Assembly: GCF_000218545.1 (NCBI RefSeq)
Contig: NC_015671.1
Coordinates: 2,790,001-2,854,000, forward strand
From: Cellulomonas gilvus ATCC 13127
GTDB taxonomy: Bacteria; Actinomycetota; Actinomycetes; Actinomycetales; Cellulomonadaceae
DNA length: 64,000 nt
Direction of reading: 5' to 3'
The stretch's first letter is position 1, and each line of letters begins with the position of its first letter. A program made the translations under genes and the position numbers. The notes beneath the pieces are model-generated. The model had not been told where the DNA came from. It did no database searches and saw nothing but the letters and a program-made list of their open reading frames with translations. Below are positions 18,694 through 27,550 of this stretch, in pieces.

Positions 18694-18708
18694 CGCCCCG
18701 CAGGGGCG
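18694..18708. terminator. Hairpin between converging methyltransferase and aminopeptidase genes
   Basis: CGCCCC pairs with GGGGCG around a GCA loop, between the stops at 18684 and 18716. It is short and lacks a T-tract. Confidence 0.4.
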
Positions 18709-18715
18709 GCGACTG

Positions 18716-20323
18716 TCAGTCGACGTCGACCAGGTACCGCAGCAGCAGACGCACGCCCCAGCCCGTGGCGCCCTCGGTGATCTCGTGCCTGTCCGCGGCG
18801 GCCCGGGCCGGACCCGCGATGTCCAGGTGCGCCCACGCGCGCTCGCCCACGAACCGCCGCAGGAACAGCGCCGCGGTCACGGAGCCCGCGCCGATGTGCC
18901 TGTCCGACGGCACGTGCCGCAGGTCGGCGACCTGGCTGTGCACCGCCTCGTCGTACTCCTCGACCAGGGGCATGGGCCACGCGAGCTCACCCGACTCGTC
19001 GCCCGCGCGCCGCAGCGCGGCCACGAGCGCGGGGTCCGTGCCGTACAGCGCGGCGTGCTGCTTGCCGAGCCCGAGGGTCGCGGCACCCGTCAGGGTCGCG
19101 ACGTCGACGAGCACGTCGGGTGCGAGCGTCGCATCGGCCCATGCGAGCGCGTCCGCGAGCACCAGACGCCCCTCGGCGTCCGTGTTCGCGATCTCCACGG
19201 TGGTGCCGCCGAACATCTGCAGCACGTCGCCCGGCCGGTAGGACGCGGCCCCGACGTGGTTCTCCGCGAGCGGGAGGACCGCGGTGATCTTGTCGAGCGC
19301 ACCCGACTGCGCCGCGCCCACGACCGCCGCGAGCACCACGGCGGCGCCGGTCATGTCCGTCTTCATCGGCACCATGGACTCACGCGGCTTGATGGACAGG
19401 CCGCCCGTGTCGTACGTGATGCCCTTGCCGACGAGCACGACGTGCCGGGCGCTGCCCGGCCGGTACGTCGGGGGCGTGTACGTCACCGTGACCAGGCGCG
19501 GCGGCGAGGCGGAGCCCGCCCCCACGGCCAGGATGCCGCCGAACCCCTGCGCCGCGAGCTCGGCCGGGCCGAGCACGGTGACCTCGAGGCCGTGCGCGCC
19601 AGCGACCTCACGCGCGCGCTCCGCGAGCCACTGCGGGTTCTTGGTGCTCGCGGGCGTGGCCGCGAGCTCGCGCGCGAGCCACGTGCCCGCGGCGGCGATG
19701 CGGGCGGCGTCCACCGCGGCCGCCACGCGCGTGCCGTCGCGGCCGAGCAGCACCAGGTCGGCGGCCGGCTTCACGGTGGGCCGCGCGGCGGCGGTCGGCG
19801 TCGTGTACGCCGCGAGCAGGAACCCCTCGGTGAGGGCCCGTGCGGTCCGGGCCGCCTGCGACGGCGACTGACCGGCGTCGTCGCCGATGGTCGTCACCAC
19901 GCGCCGCAGGCCGCGCGTCGCGCGCGCGAGCGCGGCACCGGCACGGCGCAGGTCGGTGTCGGAGCTCTGCCCGACGCCCACCAGCACGATGCGGGGCGGC
20001 AGGCCCGCCCAGGGCAGCACGATGCCCGAGCCCGCGGGCCGGGGCAGGTGCGCGACGTGCGCCTCGCCCGCCGCGCCGGTCAGGCCGGCCCGTTCCGCGA
20101 GCTCGGCCAGGTCGATCCCGTAGCGTGCCGCGGTCGAGGCCGCACCACGCCGTGGCTGCGGACCCTCGTCGCCGTCGCCCGCGGGAGCGAGCGGGACGGC
20201 GACCGCGTCGACGTCCGGCTCGAGCAGGAGGTCGCTGTCCGCGACGACCCCGCCGGTGAGCGTGACGAGCGGCAGGGCCCGGGTCACCCCGCTGGGGCGG
20301 CCGGCGGCAGGAGCACCGGCCAC
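18716..20323 (-). CDS. pepA: Leucyl aminopeptidase (M17 family)
   Basis: A 535-residue cytoplasmic, manganese- or zinc-dependent aminopeptidase that removes N-terminal residues from peptides. The C-terminal catalytic domain has VGKGITYDTGGLSIKP, the metal-binding KTDMTGAA and the family signature NTDAEGRLVL, followed by DVATLTGAA. The N-terminal domain is poorly conserved. The GTG start lies 2 bases after the DUF3117 stop, so coupling is possible, although the Shine-Dalgarno is weak and a start 36 bases further in is an alternative. Confidence 0.93.
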   Translation of the reverse strand: MAGAPAAGRPSGVTRALPLVTLTGGVVADSDLLLEPDVDAVAVPLAPAGDGDEGPQPRRGAASTAARYGIDLAELAERAGLTGAAGEAHVAHLPRPAGSGIVLPWAGLPPRIVLVGVGQSSDTDLRRAGAALARATRGLRRVVTTIGDDAGQSPSQAARTARALTEGFLLAAYTTPTAAARPTVKPAADLVLLGRDGTRVAAAVDAARIAAAGTWLARELAATPASTKNPQWLAERAREVAGAHGLEVTVLGPAELAAQGFGGILAVGAGSASPPRLVTVTYTPPTYRPGSARHVVLVGKGITYDTGGLSIKPRESMVPMKTDMTGAAVVLAAVVGAAQSGALDKITAVLPLAENHVGAASYRPGDVLQMFGGTTVEIANTDAEGRLVLADALAWADATLAPDVLVDVATLTGAATLGLGKQHAALYGTDPALVAALRRAGDESGELAWPMPLVEEYDEAVHSQVADLRHVPSDRHIGAGSVTAALFLRRFVGERAWAHLDIAGPARAAADRHEITEGATGWGVRLLLRYLVDVD

Positions 20324-20325
20324 CG

Positions 20326-20493
20326 TCAGCCTGCGACGGAGGTGAGCGCCTCGCCGAGCTCGGCGGCCTCGGTCGCGTTGAGCTCGACCACCAGACGACC
20401 GCCTCCCTCGAGGGGCACGCGCATGACGATGCCGCGACCTTCCTTGGTGACCTCGAGCGGTCCGTCTCCGGTCCTCGGCTTCATCGCGGCCAT
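20326..20493 (-). CDS. DUF3117 small conserved protein
   Basis: A 55-residue protein that is almost identical in pattern across actinobacteria (MAAMKPRTGDGPLEVTKEGR, then a Gly-rich beta segment and LNATEAAELGEAL). The function is unknown. The ATG at 20493 has GGAGAG 8 bases upstream, which fixes the start against a longer frame. It equals Rv1211 of M. tuberculosis in sequence type and neighbourhood. A possible -10 (TAGGAT, minus strand) lies at 20612-20607, giving a leader of about 110 bases. Confidence 0.9.
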   Translation of the reverse strand: MAAMKPRTGDGPLEVTKEGRGIVMRVPLEGGGRLVVELNATEAAELGEALTSVAG

Positions 20494-20606
20494 GCGGGCC
20501 TCTCCTTCGCCTCGTATCGTCCGGCAGCGAGATGCCCGTGACCTGCGCACGGGCCGGGGCCCCTGAGCGTCACCGGGCGGTCGAGCCTGCCGGTTGTCCG
20601 CCGACC

Positions 20607-20612
20607 ATCCTA
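20607..20612 (-). promoter_or_regulatory. Candidate -10 for DUF3117 / pepA
   Basis: TAGGAT on the minus strand lies in the 135-base gap after the mannosyltransferase gene. No clear -35 is seen at 17-18 bases. Confidence 0.35.
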
Positions 20613-20628
20613 GTTCACCCGCCGGACG

Positions 20629-21900
20629 TCACGGCGGCCAGCCGCTCGTCAGACGCCAGAACCGCCACACCCAGACGGCCTGCAGCACCAGCATGAGCAC
20701 CACCACACCCGTGAACCACGCGCGCCGCGCGCCTGCCGGGCGGGTCACGACGCCCGCGGTCACGGCACCCAGCGGGTACGCGAGCACCAGGAACCGCGCC
20801 AGGCTGCTGCCCGGCTCGATCGCCGCGGCGAGGTAGAGCAGGTAGGCGGCGGGCCACGCGTGCAGCTCGGGTCGCAGCCGCCACGCGGCGGGCACGACGA
20901 GCACGGCGACGACGAGCGCGACCGCAGCACCCAGCACGAGCCAGCCGTGGTCGCCGAACCAGAAGTCGAGCACGTAGTCCCATCCGCCGAACGGCGTGAC
21001 CTCACGCCGCCCGCGCCATGCCTCCTGCGTGCGCAGGTACGCCTCGGGGACGCCCGTGACCCACTGGCAGATCCCGGGCCACAGGAAGCCCGACGCGACC
21101 GCGACGCCACCGAGCCCGCCCAGCCGCGCCCAGTCGAGCGGCGTCAGCCGGTCCTCGCCGCGGCGCGCGGCGCGCCACCGGGCCAGGACGTGCACCGCCA
21201 CGACGACCGCCATGGGCAGCGCGACCGCGCGCGTGAGCCCCAGCAGCAGCAGCACCCCGGCGGTGGCCAGGTACTGCCGCCGCACCAGGAGCAGGAGCGT
21301 CGCGGCGACCAGCAGGAGCGCGAGCGCCTCGGTGTACGCGACCTGGAGCACCACGGCGGTCGGGAACACGCTGACGAGCGTCACCGTGGCGAGCGGGAGA
21401 CCGGGCCGGGCCGCCACCGCCCGCGGAGCGCCGTCGACCACCGAGCGGTGCACCAGCAGCATCGCGGCCGCACCCAGCAGCAGCGACGTCGTCGGGGCGA
21501 CGACCTCCCACGGCAGCGTGGTCGCCACCATGAGGCCGCGCACGAGCATCGGGTACAGCGGGAAGAACGCCCACGCGTTCTGCTGGACCAGCCCGTCCGC
21601 ACCGCGCGGCAGCTCGGACGGGTAGCCCTCGTCGGCGATCCGGTGGTACCACCCCGCATCCCAGAACAGGCCCGTGGTCTGCGCGTACGACGGATGTGCG
21701 GGCGCCCAGGGCGTCACGCCCTGCGCGGCCGCGGCGACCAGCAGCAGCACCGCGCTCACGGCGCGGGCACCCGCGTAGACGGCCAGCACCTGGACCCACC
21801 ACGGCCACGTGCGCGCGTCCCACCGGCTGCGCCGCCGAGGGGCGTCCGCGGCGAGGCCCGACTCGGTGCCGGGCGCCGTCACGGTGCCGTCGGACGTCAC
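20629..21900 (-). CDS. PIG-V-like mannosyltransferase family membrane protein
   Basis: A 423-residue polytopic protein with about ten hydrophobic segments. The first lumenal loop carries FWDAGWYHRIADEGYP, the acidic motif of PIG-V/GT-C-type mannosyltransferases, followed by WAFFPLYPMLVR. These enzymes use polyprenyl-phosphate mannose on the outer face of the membrane. The acceptor is unknown here. The start is GTG 21900, overlapping the folP2-like stop (GTGA). The longer open frame that runs upstream through the folP2-like gene is non-coding. It occupies the position where mycobacteria have gpgS. Confidence 0.78.
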   Translation of the reverse strand: MTSDGTVTAPGTESGLAADAPRRRSRWDARTWPWWVQVLAVYAGARAVSAVLLLVAAAAQGVTPWAPAHPSYAQTTGLFWDAGWYHRIADEGYPSELPRGADGLVQQNAWAFFPLYPMLVRGLMVATTLPWEVVAPTTSLLLGAAAMLLVHRSVVDGAPRAVAARPGLPLATVTLVSVFPTAVVLQVAYTEALALLLVAATLLLLVRRQYLATAGVLLLLGLTRAVALPMAVVVAVHVLARWRAARRGEDRLTPLDWARLGGLGGVAVASGFLWPGICQWVTGVPEAYLRTQEAWRGRREVTPFGGWDYVLDFWFGDHGWLVLGAAVALVVAVLVVPAAWRLRPELHAWPAAYLLYLAAAIEPGSSLARFLVLAYPLGAVTAGVVTRPAGARRAWFTGVVVLMLVLQAVWVWRFWRLTSGWPP

Positions 21901-22820
21901 GCCAGCCCCCGCACGGCCGCCGCGGGCGGCCGGTCCGCGCGGATGGTCGCGACCATGTCGAGCGTGCGACGCGTCGCCCGCACGTCGTGCGTACGGAACA
22001 CGCGCGCACCGAGCCACGCGGCCACCGCGGTCGCGGCCAGCGTGCCCTCGAGGCGCTCCTCGGGTGGCAGGTCCAGGCTCTCGCCCACGAAGTCCTTGCG
22101 GGACAGCGCCATGAGCACCGGGTGGCCGAGCGCGACGAGCGCCTGCGTCCGGCGCACCAGGTGGAGCGAGTGCCACGTCGTCTTGCCGAAGTCGTGCGTC
22201 GGGTCCACGAGCACGCTCGCGGGGTCGATCCCCAGGTCCACGGCCCGGCGTGCCGCGGCCGCGAGCGTCACGACGACGTCGTCGACCACGCCGTCGAGCG
22301 GGTCCGCCACGCGCTGCGGGTCCGCCGGGTACGTCACGCGGAACGGGTCCGTGCGGGGCCGGGCGCCGCCCGTGTGCGAGCAGACCACGCCGAGGCCGTG
22401 CTCGGCCGCGACCGCGACCAGCTCGGGGTCGTGCCCCGCCCACGTGTCGTTGACCAGGTCCGCACCCGCCTGCGCGGCGGCGCGCGCCACCGACGAGCGC
22501 CACGTGTCCACGCTGACCAGCAGCTCGGGGTGCCGCGCCCGCACGCGCTCGACCAGCGGGACCACGCGCGCGATCTCCTCCTGCGCCGCCACCCGGGGCC
22601 CGCGCCCCGCGCGCACGCCGCCGAGGTCCACCAGGTCCGCACCCTCCTCGGCGGCACGCGCGACCGCGGCGTCCGCGCCCGCCTCGTCGTACCGCGCGGC
22701 CGCGTAGAACGAGTCCGTGGTGCGGTTGACGACCGCCATGACCACCGGACGGTCGGGGCCCAGCTCTCGACCGCGCAGCCGGAGCACCGCACCGGCCGCG
22801 GGCACCCCCGCGACGGTCAC
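21897..22820 (-). CDS. folP2: FolP2-type dihydropteroate synthase homologue
   Basis: A 307-residue TIM-barrel protein of the DHPS family. The first motif reads MAVVNRTTDSFY instead of the classical NVTPDSFSDGG. LLVSVDTWRSSVA and VLVDPTHDFGKTTWHS follow, and it ends in a TVRGLA-like tail (AAVRGLA). These differences are those I recall for mycobacterial FolP2, which does not replace folate-pathway FolP1. It should therefore not be taken as the main folate enzyme. Start and stop overlap the neighbours by 4 bases (LOG upstream, mannosyltransferase downstream), so it belongs to that operon. Confidence 0.82.
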   Translation of the reverse strand: MTVAGVPAAGAVLRLRGRELGPDRPVVMAVVNRTTDSFYAAARYDEAGADAAVARAAEEGADLVDLGGVRAGRGPRVAAQEEIARVVPLVERVRARHPELLVSVDTWRSSVARAAAQAGADLVNDTWAGHDPELVAVAAEHGLGVVCSHTGGARPRTDPFRVTYPADPQRVADPLDGVVDDVVVTLAAAARRAVDLGIDPASVLVDPTHDFGKTTWHSLHLVRRTQALVALGHPVLMALSRKDFVGESLDLPPEERLEGTLAATAVAAWLGARVFRTHDVRATRRTLDMVATIRADRPPAAAVRGLA

Positions 22821-23650
22821 GGCGCGACGTCGGCCGTGGACCCGTCCGCGGCGGCCTGGTCACGCGCGGCGGCGGCGGTCGCGGCGCGCTCCTGCTCGCG
22901 CAGCTGGACACCCCGTTCGACGACGGCCGCGACGGCCTCCTCCGCGGTGTCCACCACGCGCAGCAGCTCCAGGTCCGCACGGCCGATCAGCCCGCGCTCG
23001 AGCACCGAGCCGCCGATCCAGTCCAGCAGGCCCTGCCAGTACGCGCGGCCCACGAGCACGATCGGGAACTGGATGACCTTGTGCGTCTGGACGAGCGTGA
23101 GCGCCTCGAACAGCTCGTCGAGCGTGCCGAACCCGCCCGGCAGCACCACGAAGCCCTCGGAGTACTTGACGAACATCGTCTTGCGCGCGAAGAAGTACCG
23201 GAAGTTCACGCCCAGGTCGACGAAGTCGTTCATGCCCTGCTCGAACGGCAGCTCGATGCCCAGCCCCACCGAGACGCCGCCGGCCTGCTTGGCGCCCTTG
23301 TTCGCGGCTTCCATGATCCCGGGGCCGCCTCCCGTGATCACCGCGTAGCCGGCCTCGACCAGCCGGGCCGCGACGTCCACGGCGAGCGCGAACTCGGGCT
23401 CCGTGGCGGGCGTCCGCGCCGAGCCGAACACGCTCACCGCGGGCCCCACCTCGGCCAGCGCCCCGAAGCCCTCGACGAACTCGCTCTGGATGCGCATGAC
23501 ACGCCAGGGGTCGCCGTGCAGCCAGTCGGCGCCCTCGTTGCTGCTCAGCAGCCGCTGGTCGGACGTGGTCGCGGGGATCTGACCGCCGCGCAGCAGGACG
23601 GGGCCCTTGCGGTACCCCCGCCCCGGCGCGGAGACGCCGTCGTCGCTCAT
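22817..23650 (-). CDS. LOG family protein (TIGR00730, lysine decarboxylase-like fold)
   Basis: A 277-residue protein with the two LOG motifs, GGGPGIMEAANKGA and PGGFGTLDE. Some members release cytokinin bases from their ribotides; bacterial housekeeping members such as Rv1205 are related. The enzymatic role here is inferred from family only. The basic N-terminus (RGYRKGPVLLRGG) is typical of the actinobacterial long form. The start is ATG 23650 with a TAGAGT box 6 bases upstream, so the operon LOG-folP2-mannosyltransferase probably begins as a leaderless mRNA. Confidence 0.88.
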   Translation of the reverse strand: MSDDGVSAPGRGYRKGPVLLRGGQIPATTSDQRLLSSNEGADWLHGDPWRVMRIQSEFVEGFGALAEVGPAVSVFGSARTPATEPEFALAVDVAARLVEAGYAVITGGGPGIMEAANKGAKQAGGVSVGLGIELPFEQGMNDFVDLGVNFRYFFARKTMFVKYSEGFVVLPGGFGTLDELFEALTLVQTHKVIQFPIVLVGRAYWQGLLDWIGGSVLERGLIGRADLELLRVVDTAEEAVAAVVERGVQLREQERAATAAAARDQAAADGSTADVAP

Positions 23651-23656
23651 GCCCGC

Positions 23657-23662
23657 ACTCTA
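23657..23662 (-). promoter_or_regulatory. -10 box of the leaderless LOG operon transcript
   Basis: TAGAGT (minus strand) is followed by 6 bases and ATG 23650. A short inverted repeat CGGGCG/CGCCCG (23665-23678) lies just upstream and could end the dapE transcript. Confidence 0.45.
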
Positions 23663-23693
23663 GGCGGGCGTGCGCCCGATCCCCACCTCCGGG

Positions 23694-24767
23694 TCAGGAC
23701 GTGAGCCACGTCCGCAGCGCCGCGTAGGAGGACGTGATCTGGTCCACCGGGCAGCGCTCGTCGTCCTTGTGCGCCAGCAGCGGGTCGCCCGGGCCGAAGT
23801 TGACCGCGGGGATGCCCAGCGCGGAGAACCGCGCGACGTCCGTCCACCCGTACTTGGGTGCGGGCGCACCGCCCGTGACCGCGAGCACCGCCCGGGCGAA
23901 CTCCGCGGCCGCGGGGTGGTCCAGCCCGGGCCGGGCGCCGGGTGCCGCGTCGGTCACGACGAGCTCGAACCCGTCGAACAGCTCACGCAGGTGCTGCTCG
24001 GCGCCGGCGACGTCGGTCGAGGGCGCGAACCGGTAGTTGACCGTGACCACGCACCGGTCCGGGATCACGTTCGTCGCGGTGCCGCCGCTCACGAGCACCG
24101 CGTTGAGGCTCTCGCGGTACACCAGCCCGTCGACCTCGACGGATCGCGGCTCGTACGCCTCGAGCCGTCGCAGCACCTCGCCCGCGGCGTGGATCGCGTT
24201 GACCCCCACCCACGCGCGCGCCGAGTGCGCCGCGACGCCGTGCAGCCGGACCTCGGCGCGCATCGTGCCGTTGCAGCCGCCCTCGATCCCCCCGTTGGAC
24301 GGCTCGCCCAGCACGGCGAAGTCGCAGGCGAGCCAGTCGGGGTGCGTGCGCACCAGGCGACCCAGGCCGTTCAGCTCGGCCTCGACCTCCTCGTGGTCGT
24401 AGAAGACCCACGTCACGTCGCGCGTGGGGTTCTCGAGCTGCACGGCGAGCGCGAGCGCGACCGCGACACCCCCGAGCATGTCCACGGTCCCGCGGCCCCA
24501 CAGCCACCCGTCCTCGAGCCGCGTGGGCAGGTTGTCCGCGACGGGCACCGTGTCGAGGTGCCCCGCGACGACGACCCGGCTCGGCCGGCCCAGCTGCGTG
24601 CGGGCGACCACGGCGTCGCCGTCGCGCAGCACCTCGAGGTGATCGGCGGTGCGCAGCGCCGCCTCGACCAGGTCAGCGAGCGCGGTCTCGTCGCCGCTCA
24701 CCGAGGGAATGTCGCACACGGCGCGCGTGAGCGCCACCAGGTCACCGCGGGGGTCGAGCGTCGTCAT
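23694..24767 (-). CDS. dapE: Succinyl-diaminopimelate desuccinylase
   Basis: A 357-residue M20 metallohydrolase of the lysine/meso-diaminopimelate pathway, supplying cell-wall DAP. Visible motifs are VVAGHLDTVPVADN (metal ligand His-x-Asp), GRGTVDMLGG, the catalytic Glu pair in FYDHEEVEAE, LGEPSN, the dimer-domain AAHSARAW, and the C-terminal KYGWTDVARF and PGDPLLAHKDDE. The length and motif set fit the actinobacterial DapE form. The ATG at 24767 follows a TAGGCT box by 7 bases, so the transcript is probably leaderless; the open frame upstream of it is only 8 codons. Confidence 0.9.
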   Translation of the reverse strand: MTTLDPRGDLVALTRAVCDIPSVSGDETALADLVEAALRTADHLEVLRDGDAVVARTQLGRPSRVVVAGHLDTVPVADNLPTRLEDGWLWGRGTVDMLGGVAVALALAVQLENPTRDVTWVFYDHEEVEAELNGLGRLVRTHPDWLACDFAVLGEPSNGGIEGGCNGTMRAEVRLHGVAAHSARAWVGVNAIHAAGEVLRRLEAYEPRSVEVDGLVYRESLNAVLVSGGTATNVIPDRCVVTVNYRFAPSTDVAGAEQHLRELFDGFELVVTDAAPGARPGLDHPAAAEFARAVLAVTGGAPAPKYGWTDVARFSALGIPAVNFGPGDPLLAHKDDERCPVDQITSSYAALRTWLTS

Positions 24768-24774
24768 GCGCGCG

Positions 24775-24780
24775 AGCCTA
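24775..24780 (-). promoter_or_regulatory. -10 box of a leaderless dapE transcript
   Basis: TAGGCT (minus strand), then 7 bases, then ATG 24767. No Shine-Dalgarno. Confidence 0.55.
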
Positions 24781-24818
24781 GGCCGTCCCACCCGTCGCGT
24801 GCCGCGGGAGGCCGCGCG

Positions 24819-25868
24819 TCAGAACGCGTACGAGTGCAGGCCGTCCACCACGAGGTTGACCACGGTGAAGTTCGCGATGACCGCGGCGTACCCGACGAAC
24901 ACGAGGTACGCGGCACGCCGGCCGGTCCACCCGCGCGTGGTGCGCGCGTGCAGGTAGGCGGCGTACAGCACCCACGCGATGAACGTGCCCACCTCCTTGG
25001 GGTCCCAGTTCCAGTACCGGCCCCACGCGTCCTCGGCCCAGATCGCGCCGCCGATGAGCGTGAGCGTCCACAGCACGAACGCGACCGCGTTCAGACGGAA
25101 GGACAACGCCTCGAGCCGTCGCGAGCCGGGGACCTGCTCGAGCCAGCGGAAGCGCGGGCCGGTCACCGCGAGCCCCGCGAAGGCCTGCCGGACGCCGTCG
25201 GCGCGCGCCCACGGGCGGGCCAGGCGCGAGCGGCCCGTCTCCCGGCTCTCGCGCAGCACCTGCAGCGCCGCGGCCGCGAACGCGACCGTGAAGACACCCG
25301 TCGCGGTGATCGCGACGCCCACGTGCAGCACCAGCCAGTAGTTCTGCAGCGCGGGCCGCACCGCGTCGGCCTTGACGAAGAAGCTCTCGAGCGCGAGCAC
25401 GAGCGCGCTCACGCCGATGCCCATGACGACCACGCCCAGGAACGCGATCACCCGGCGGCGCTGCACGACGGCCAGCACCGTGGTGGCGACGAGCACGCCG
25501 ACGAGGGTGAACTCGTACATGTTGGCGGTGGGCCAGCGACCGGCGGCCACACCGCGCAGCACGATCGCCGCGGCGAGCAGCACGATGCCCAGGTAGGTGG
25601 TCGACCGCGCGATGCCCTCCGCGCGCGGCGAGCGCCCGGGCGCGACCTCGTCGGACGAGCCCGCGACGGCCGAGTCCGCGGCGCGCGGTCCGGACGCCTG
25701 CGCCACGGACGCCCCGACGGCCACGGGCTCACGCTCGGGAACCGCCTGCGGCAGCCGCTGCGCGTTGTCCGCCAGCCGTGCGAGGTCGACCGCGTACGCC
25801 ACGAGCGCGAGGGTGAAGGCCGTCGCCGCGGCCCACACCAGCAGCGTGCTCAGGTCACCGGTGTTCAT
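24819..25868 (-). CDS. ccsB: System II cytochrome c biogenesis protein CcsB (CcsA/ResC type)
   Basis: A 349-residue membrane protein that handles haem in cytochrome c maturation. It carries the tryptophan-rich WWD-type signature WAEDAWGRYWNWDPKE between C-terminal helices. His residues (VLHVGVAI and the region near the C-terminus) can serve as haem ligands. The segment at about residues 40-85 is a variable cytoplasmic linker. The ATG overlaps the resB stop (ATGA). It forms the haem-delivery complex with ResB; the CcdA and TlpA-like proteins upstream keep apocytochrome cysteines reduced. Confidence 0.92.
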   Translation of the reverse strand: MNTGDLSTLLVWAAATAFTLALVAYAVDLARLADNAQRLPQAVPEREPVAVGASVAQASGPRAADSAVAGSSDEVAPGRSPRAEGIARSTTYLGIVLLAAAIVLRGVAAGRWPTANMYEFTLVGVLVATTVLAVVQRRRVIAFLGVVVMGIGVSALVLALESFFVKADAVRPALQNYWLVLHVGVAITATGVFTVAFAAAALQVLRESRETGRSRLARPWARADGVRQAFAGLAVTGPRFRWLEQVPGSRRLEALSFRLNAVAFVLWTLTLIGGAIWAEDAWGRYWNWDPKEVGTFIAWVLYAAYLHARTTRGWTGRRAAYLVFVGYAAVIANFTVVNLVVDGLHSYAF

Positions 25869-27550
25869 GGGGTCCTGCTCCCTCTCGTGGGCGTCAGCGT
25901 CTCCGCGAGCACGCGATCGAGCTCGGGCTGCAGGCCGACGTCGTCGCCGCGCGCGAGTCCCGCGGCGCTGACCACTGTAGAGCCTGTCCCGGGACCATGG
26001 TCCTGGGCGTCGTCGGCGGCGGGAGCCGCGCGCACCCACAGGCGCCGCCGCGGCGCGAACAGGGACGTGGCGAGCCCCGCGAACGCGAGCAGCGAGAACA
26101 CGAGCACGGCCGTGAGCGCCGGGTCGTGCCGCAGGTCCAGCGCGACGTACCGGTCGAGCCGGTCGAACGTCACCGAGCCGAGCCCGTCGGGCAGGTCGAC
26201 CGTCTCACCGGGCCGCAGGTACAGCGTGAGCGCGGTGCCGTCCTCCTCGAGCGCCTGCGTCATGCGTTCCTCGTCGAGCTCGTACACGTTCTGCGGCACG
26301 CCGGTGTCGAGGCCGAGGTTGCCGGACCACACCGACAGCACCAGGAGCGGGTCGGTGGGCTGCGGGTCCGCCGAGCGCCAGAGCCCGGGGGCCATCTCCT
26401 GCGCTGTCGGGAGCAGGTAGCCCACGAGGCCGATCTGGTCCTGCCCCGCGGCGACGTCCGGCACCTTGACCACACCGCGGGACGTGTAGACCTCGTCCTG
26501 CGGCAGGAACGGCACCGCACCCGCGAACGCGACGTCGCCCGTCCCGTCCCGCACGGTGACCGACGGCGCGTAGCCGTTGCCCTGCAGGTAGATCTTGGCG
26601 CCGTTGCGCTCGAGCGGGTGGTTGACCTTGAGCGTGTCCGCGACGCGCGTGCCGTCCGGATCGGTCACGGTCACGCCGGCGGTGAAGTCGCGCGGCTCGA
26701 GCGAGTCGGGGTCGAACACCGCGTCGAACGAGTCCAGCGTGAGCGTGAACGGCTCGAGCGACTCGGGGCGGAACGCGCTGCCCTTCTCGAACGTGTCGTA
26801 CGCCTGCACCGAGTTCGCCATGCCACGGCCCTGCACGACGATCGCCTGGCCGCGGTAGTGCAGCATCTGGCCGGCCGCCACGGAGACCAGCAGCCCGACG
26901 AGCGCGAGGTGGAAGACGAGGTTGCCGGTCTCGCGCAGGTAGCCGCGCTCGCCCGCGGCCGACCACGTGCCGCCGCCCTCGTCGTGCACGTCCACGCGGT
27001 AGGCGCGGACGAACGGCAGCCCGTACCGACCGCGGCGCATCGCGGCCGCCGCCGCGCGCGCGACCTGCTCGGGCGTGTCGCTGGACGAACCCGCCGCCTG
27101 CGCCGGGAAGCGCGTGAGCCGGCGCGGCGTGCGCGGCGGCCGACCCCGCACGGCGGCCAGGTGCACGCGCGTGCGCGGCAGGATGCAGCCGACCAGCGAG
27201 ACGAACAGCATCAGGTAGATCGCCGAGAACCAGACCGAGGAGTACACGTCGAAGAACCCGAGACGGTCCAGCCACGGACCGCTCGTCGGGTGGTCGGCGA
27301 TGTACGTCGCGACCTCGGCGACGTCCTGCGCACGCTGCGGGTAGATGGTGCCGGGCACGGCCGCGACCGCCAGCAGCATGAGCAGCAGGAGCGCGACGCG
27401 CATGCTCGTGAGCTGGCGCCACGCCCAGCGCAGCCAGCCCACCGGGCCGAGCGACGGCAGCTGCGGCGGCGCGGCGGAGCCGGGCGCCTGCTCGTCGGCG
27501 GACGGTGCGGCGAACGAGTCCTCGAGGCCCGCGGGGCGGTAGCCGCTCAT
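25865..27550 (-). CDS. resB: System II cytochrome c biogenesis protein ResB (Ccs1)
   Basis: A 561-residue membrane protein. The N-terminal helices include RVALLLLMLLAVAAVPGTIYPQ and the SVWFSAIYLMLFVSLVGCILP segment. A third helix (NLVFHLALVGLLVSVAAGQ) contains a conserved His. A large extracytoplasmic domain follows, with KVNHPLERNGAKIYLQG, and a last helix lies near residue 500. It works with CcsB in ligating haem to apocytochrome c. The start is ATG 27550; the previous gene's stop shares one base with it (TGATG). The much longer frame upstream is non-coding. Confidence 0.92.
   Translation of the reverse strand: MSGYRPAGLEDSFAAPSADEQAPGSAAPPQLPSLGPVGWLRWAWRQLTSMRVALLLLMLLAVAAVPGTIYPQRAQDVAEVATYIADHPTSGPWLDRLGFFDVYSSVWFSAIYLMLFVSLVGCILPRTRVHLAAVRGRPPRTPRRLTRFPAQAAGSSSDTPEQVARAAAAAMRRGRYGLPFVRAYRVDVHDEGGGTWSAAGERGYLRETGNLVFHLALVGLLVSVAAGQMLHYRGQAIVVQGRGMANSVQAYDTFEKGSAFRPESLEPFTLTLDSFDAVFDPDSLEPRDFTAGVTVTDPDGTRVADTLKVNHPLERNGAKIYLQGNGYAPSVTVRDGTGDVAFAGAVPFLPQDEVYTSRGVVKVPDVAAGQDQIGLVGYLLPTAQEMAPGLWRSADPQPTDPLLVLSVWSGNLGLDTGVPQNVYELDEERMTQALEEDGTALTLYLRPGETVDLPDGLGSVTFDRLDRYVALDLRHDPALTAVLVFSLLAFAGLATSLFAPRRRLWVRAAPAADDAQDHGPGTGSTVVSAAGLARGDDVGLQPELDRVLAETLTPTRGSRTP

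Noticed and set aside
20729..22980. 783-codon ORF spanning the mannosyltransferase and folP2 regions as one protein
   Set aside because: The part upstream of 21900 is out of frame with the clear FolP2 protein and is low-complexity Arg/Gly/Ala sequence. The real gene starts at the GTG overlapping the folP2 stop.
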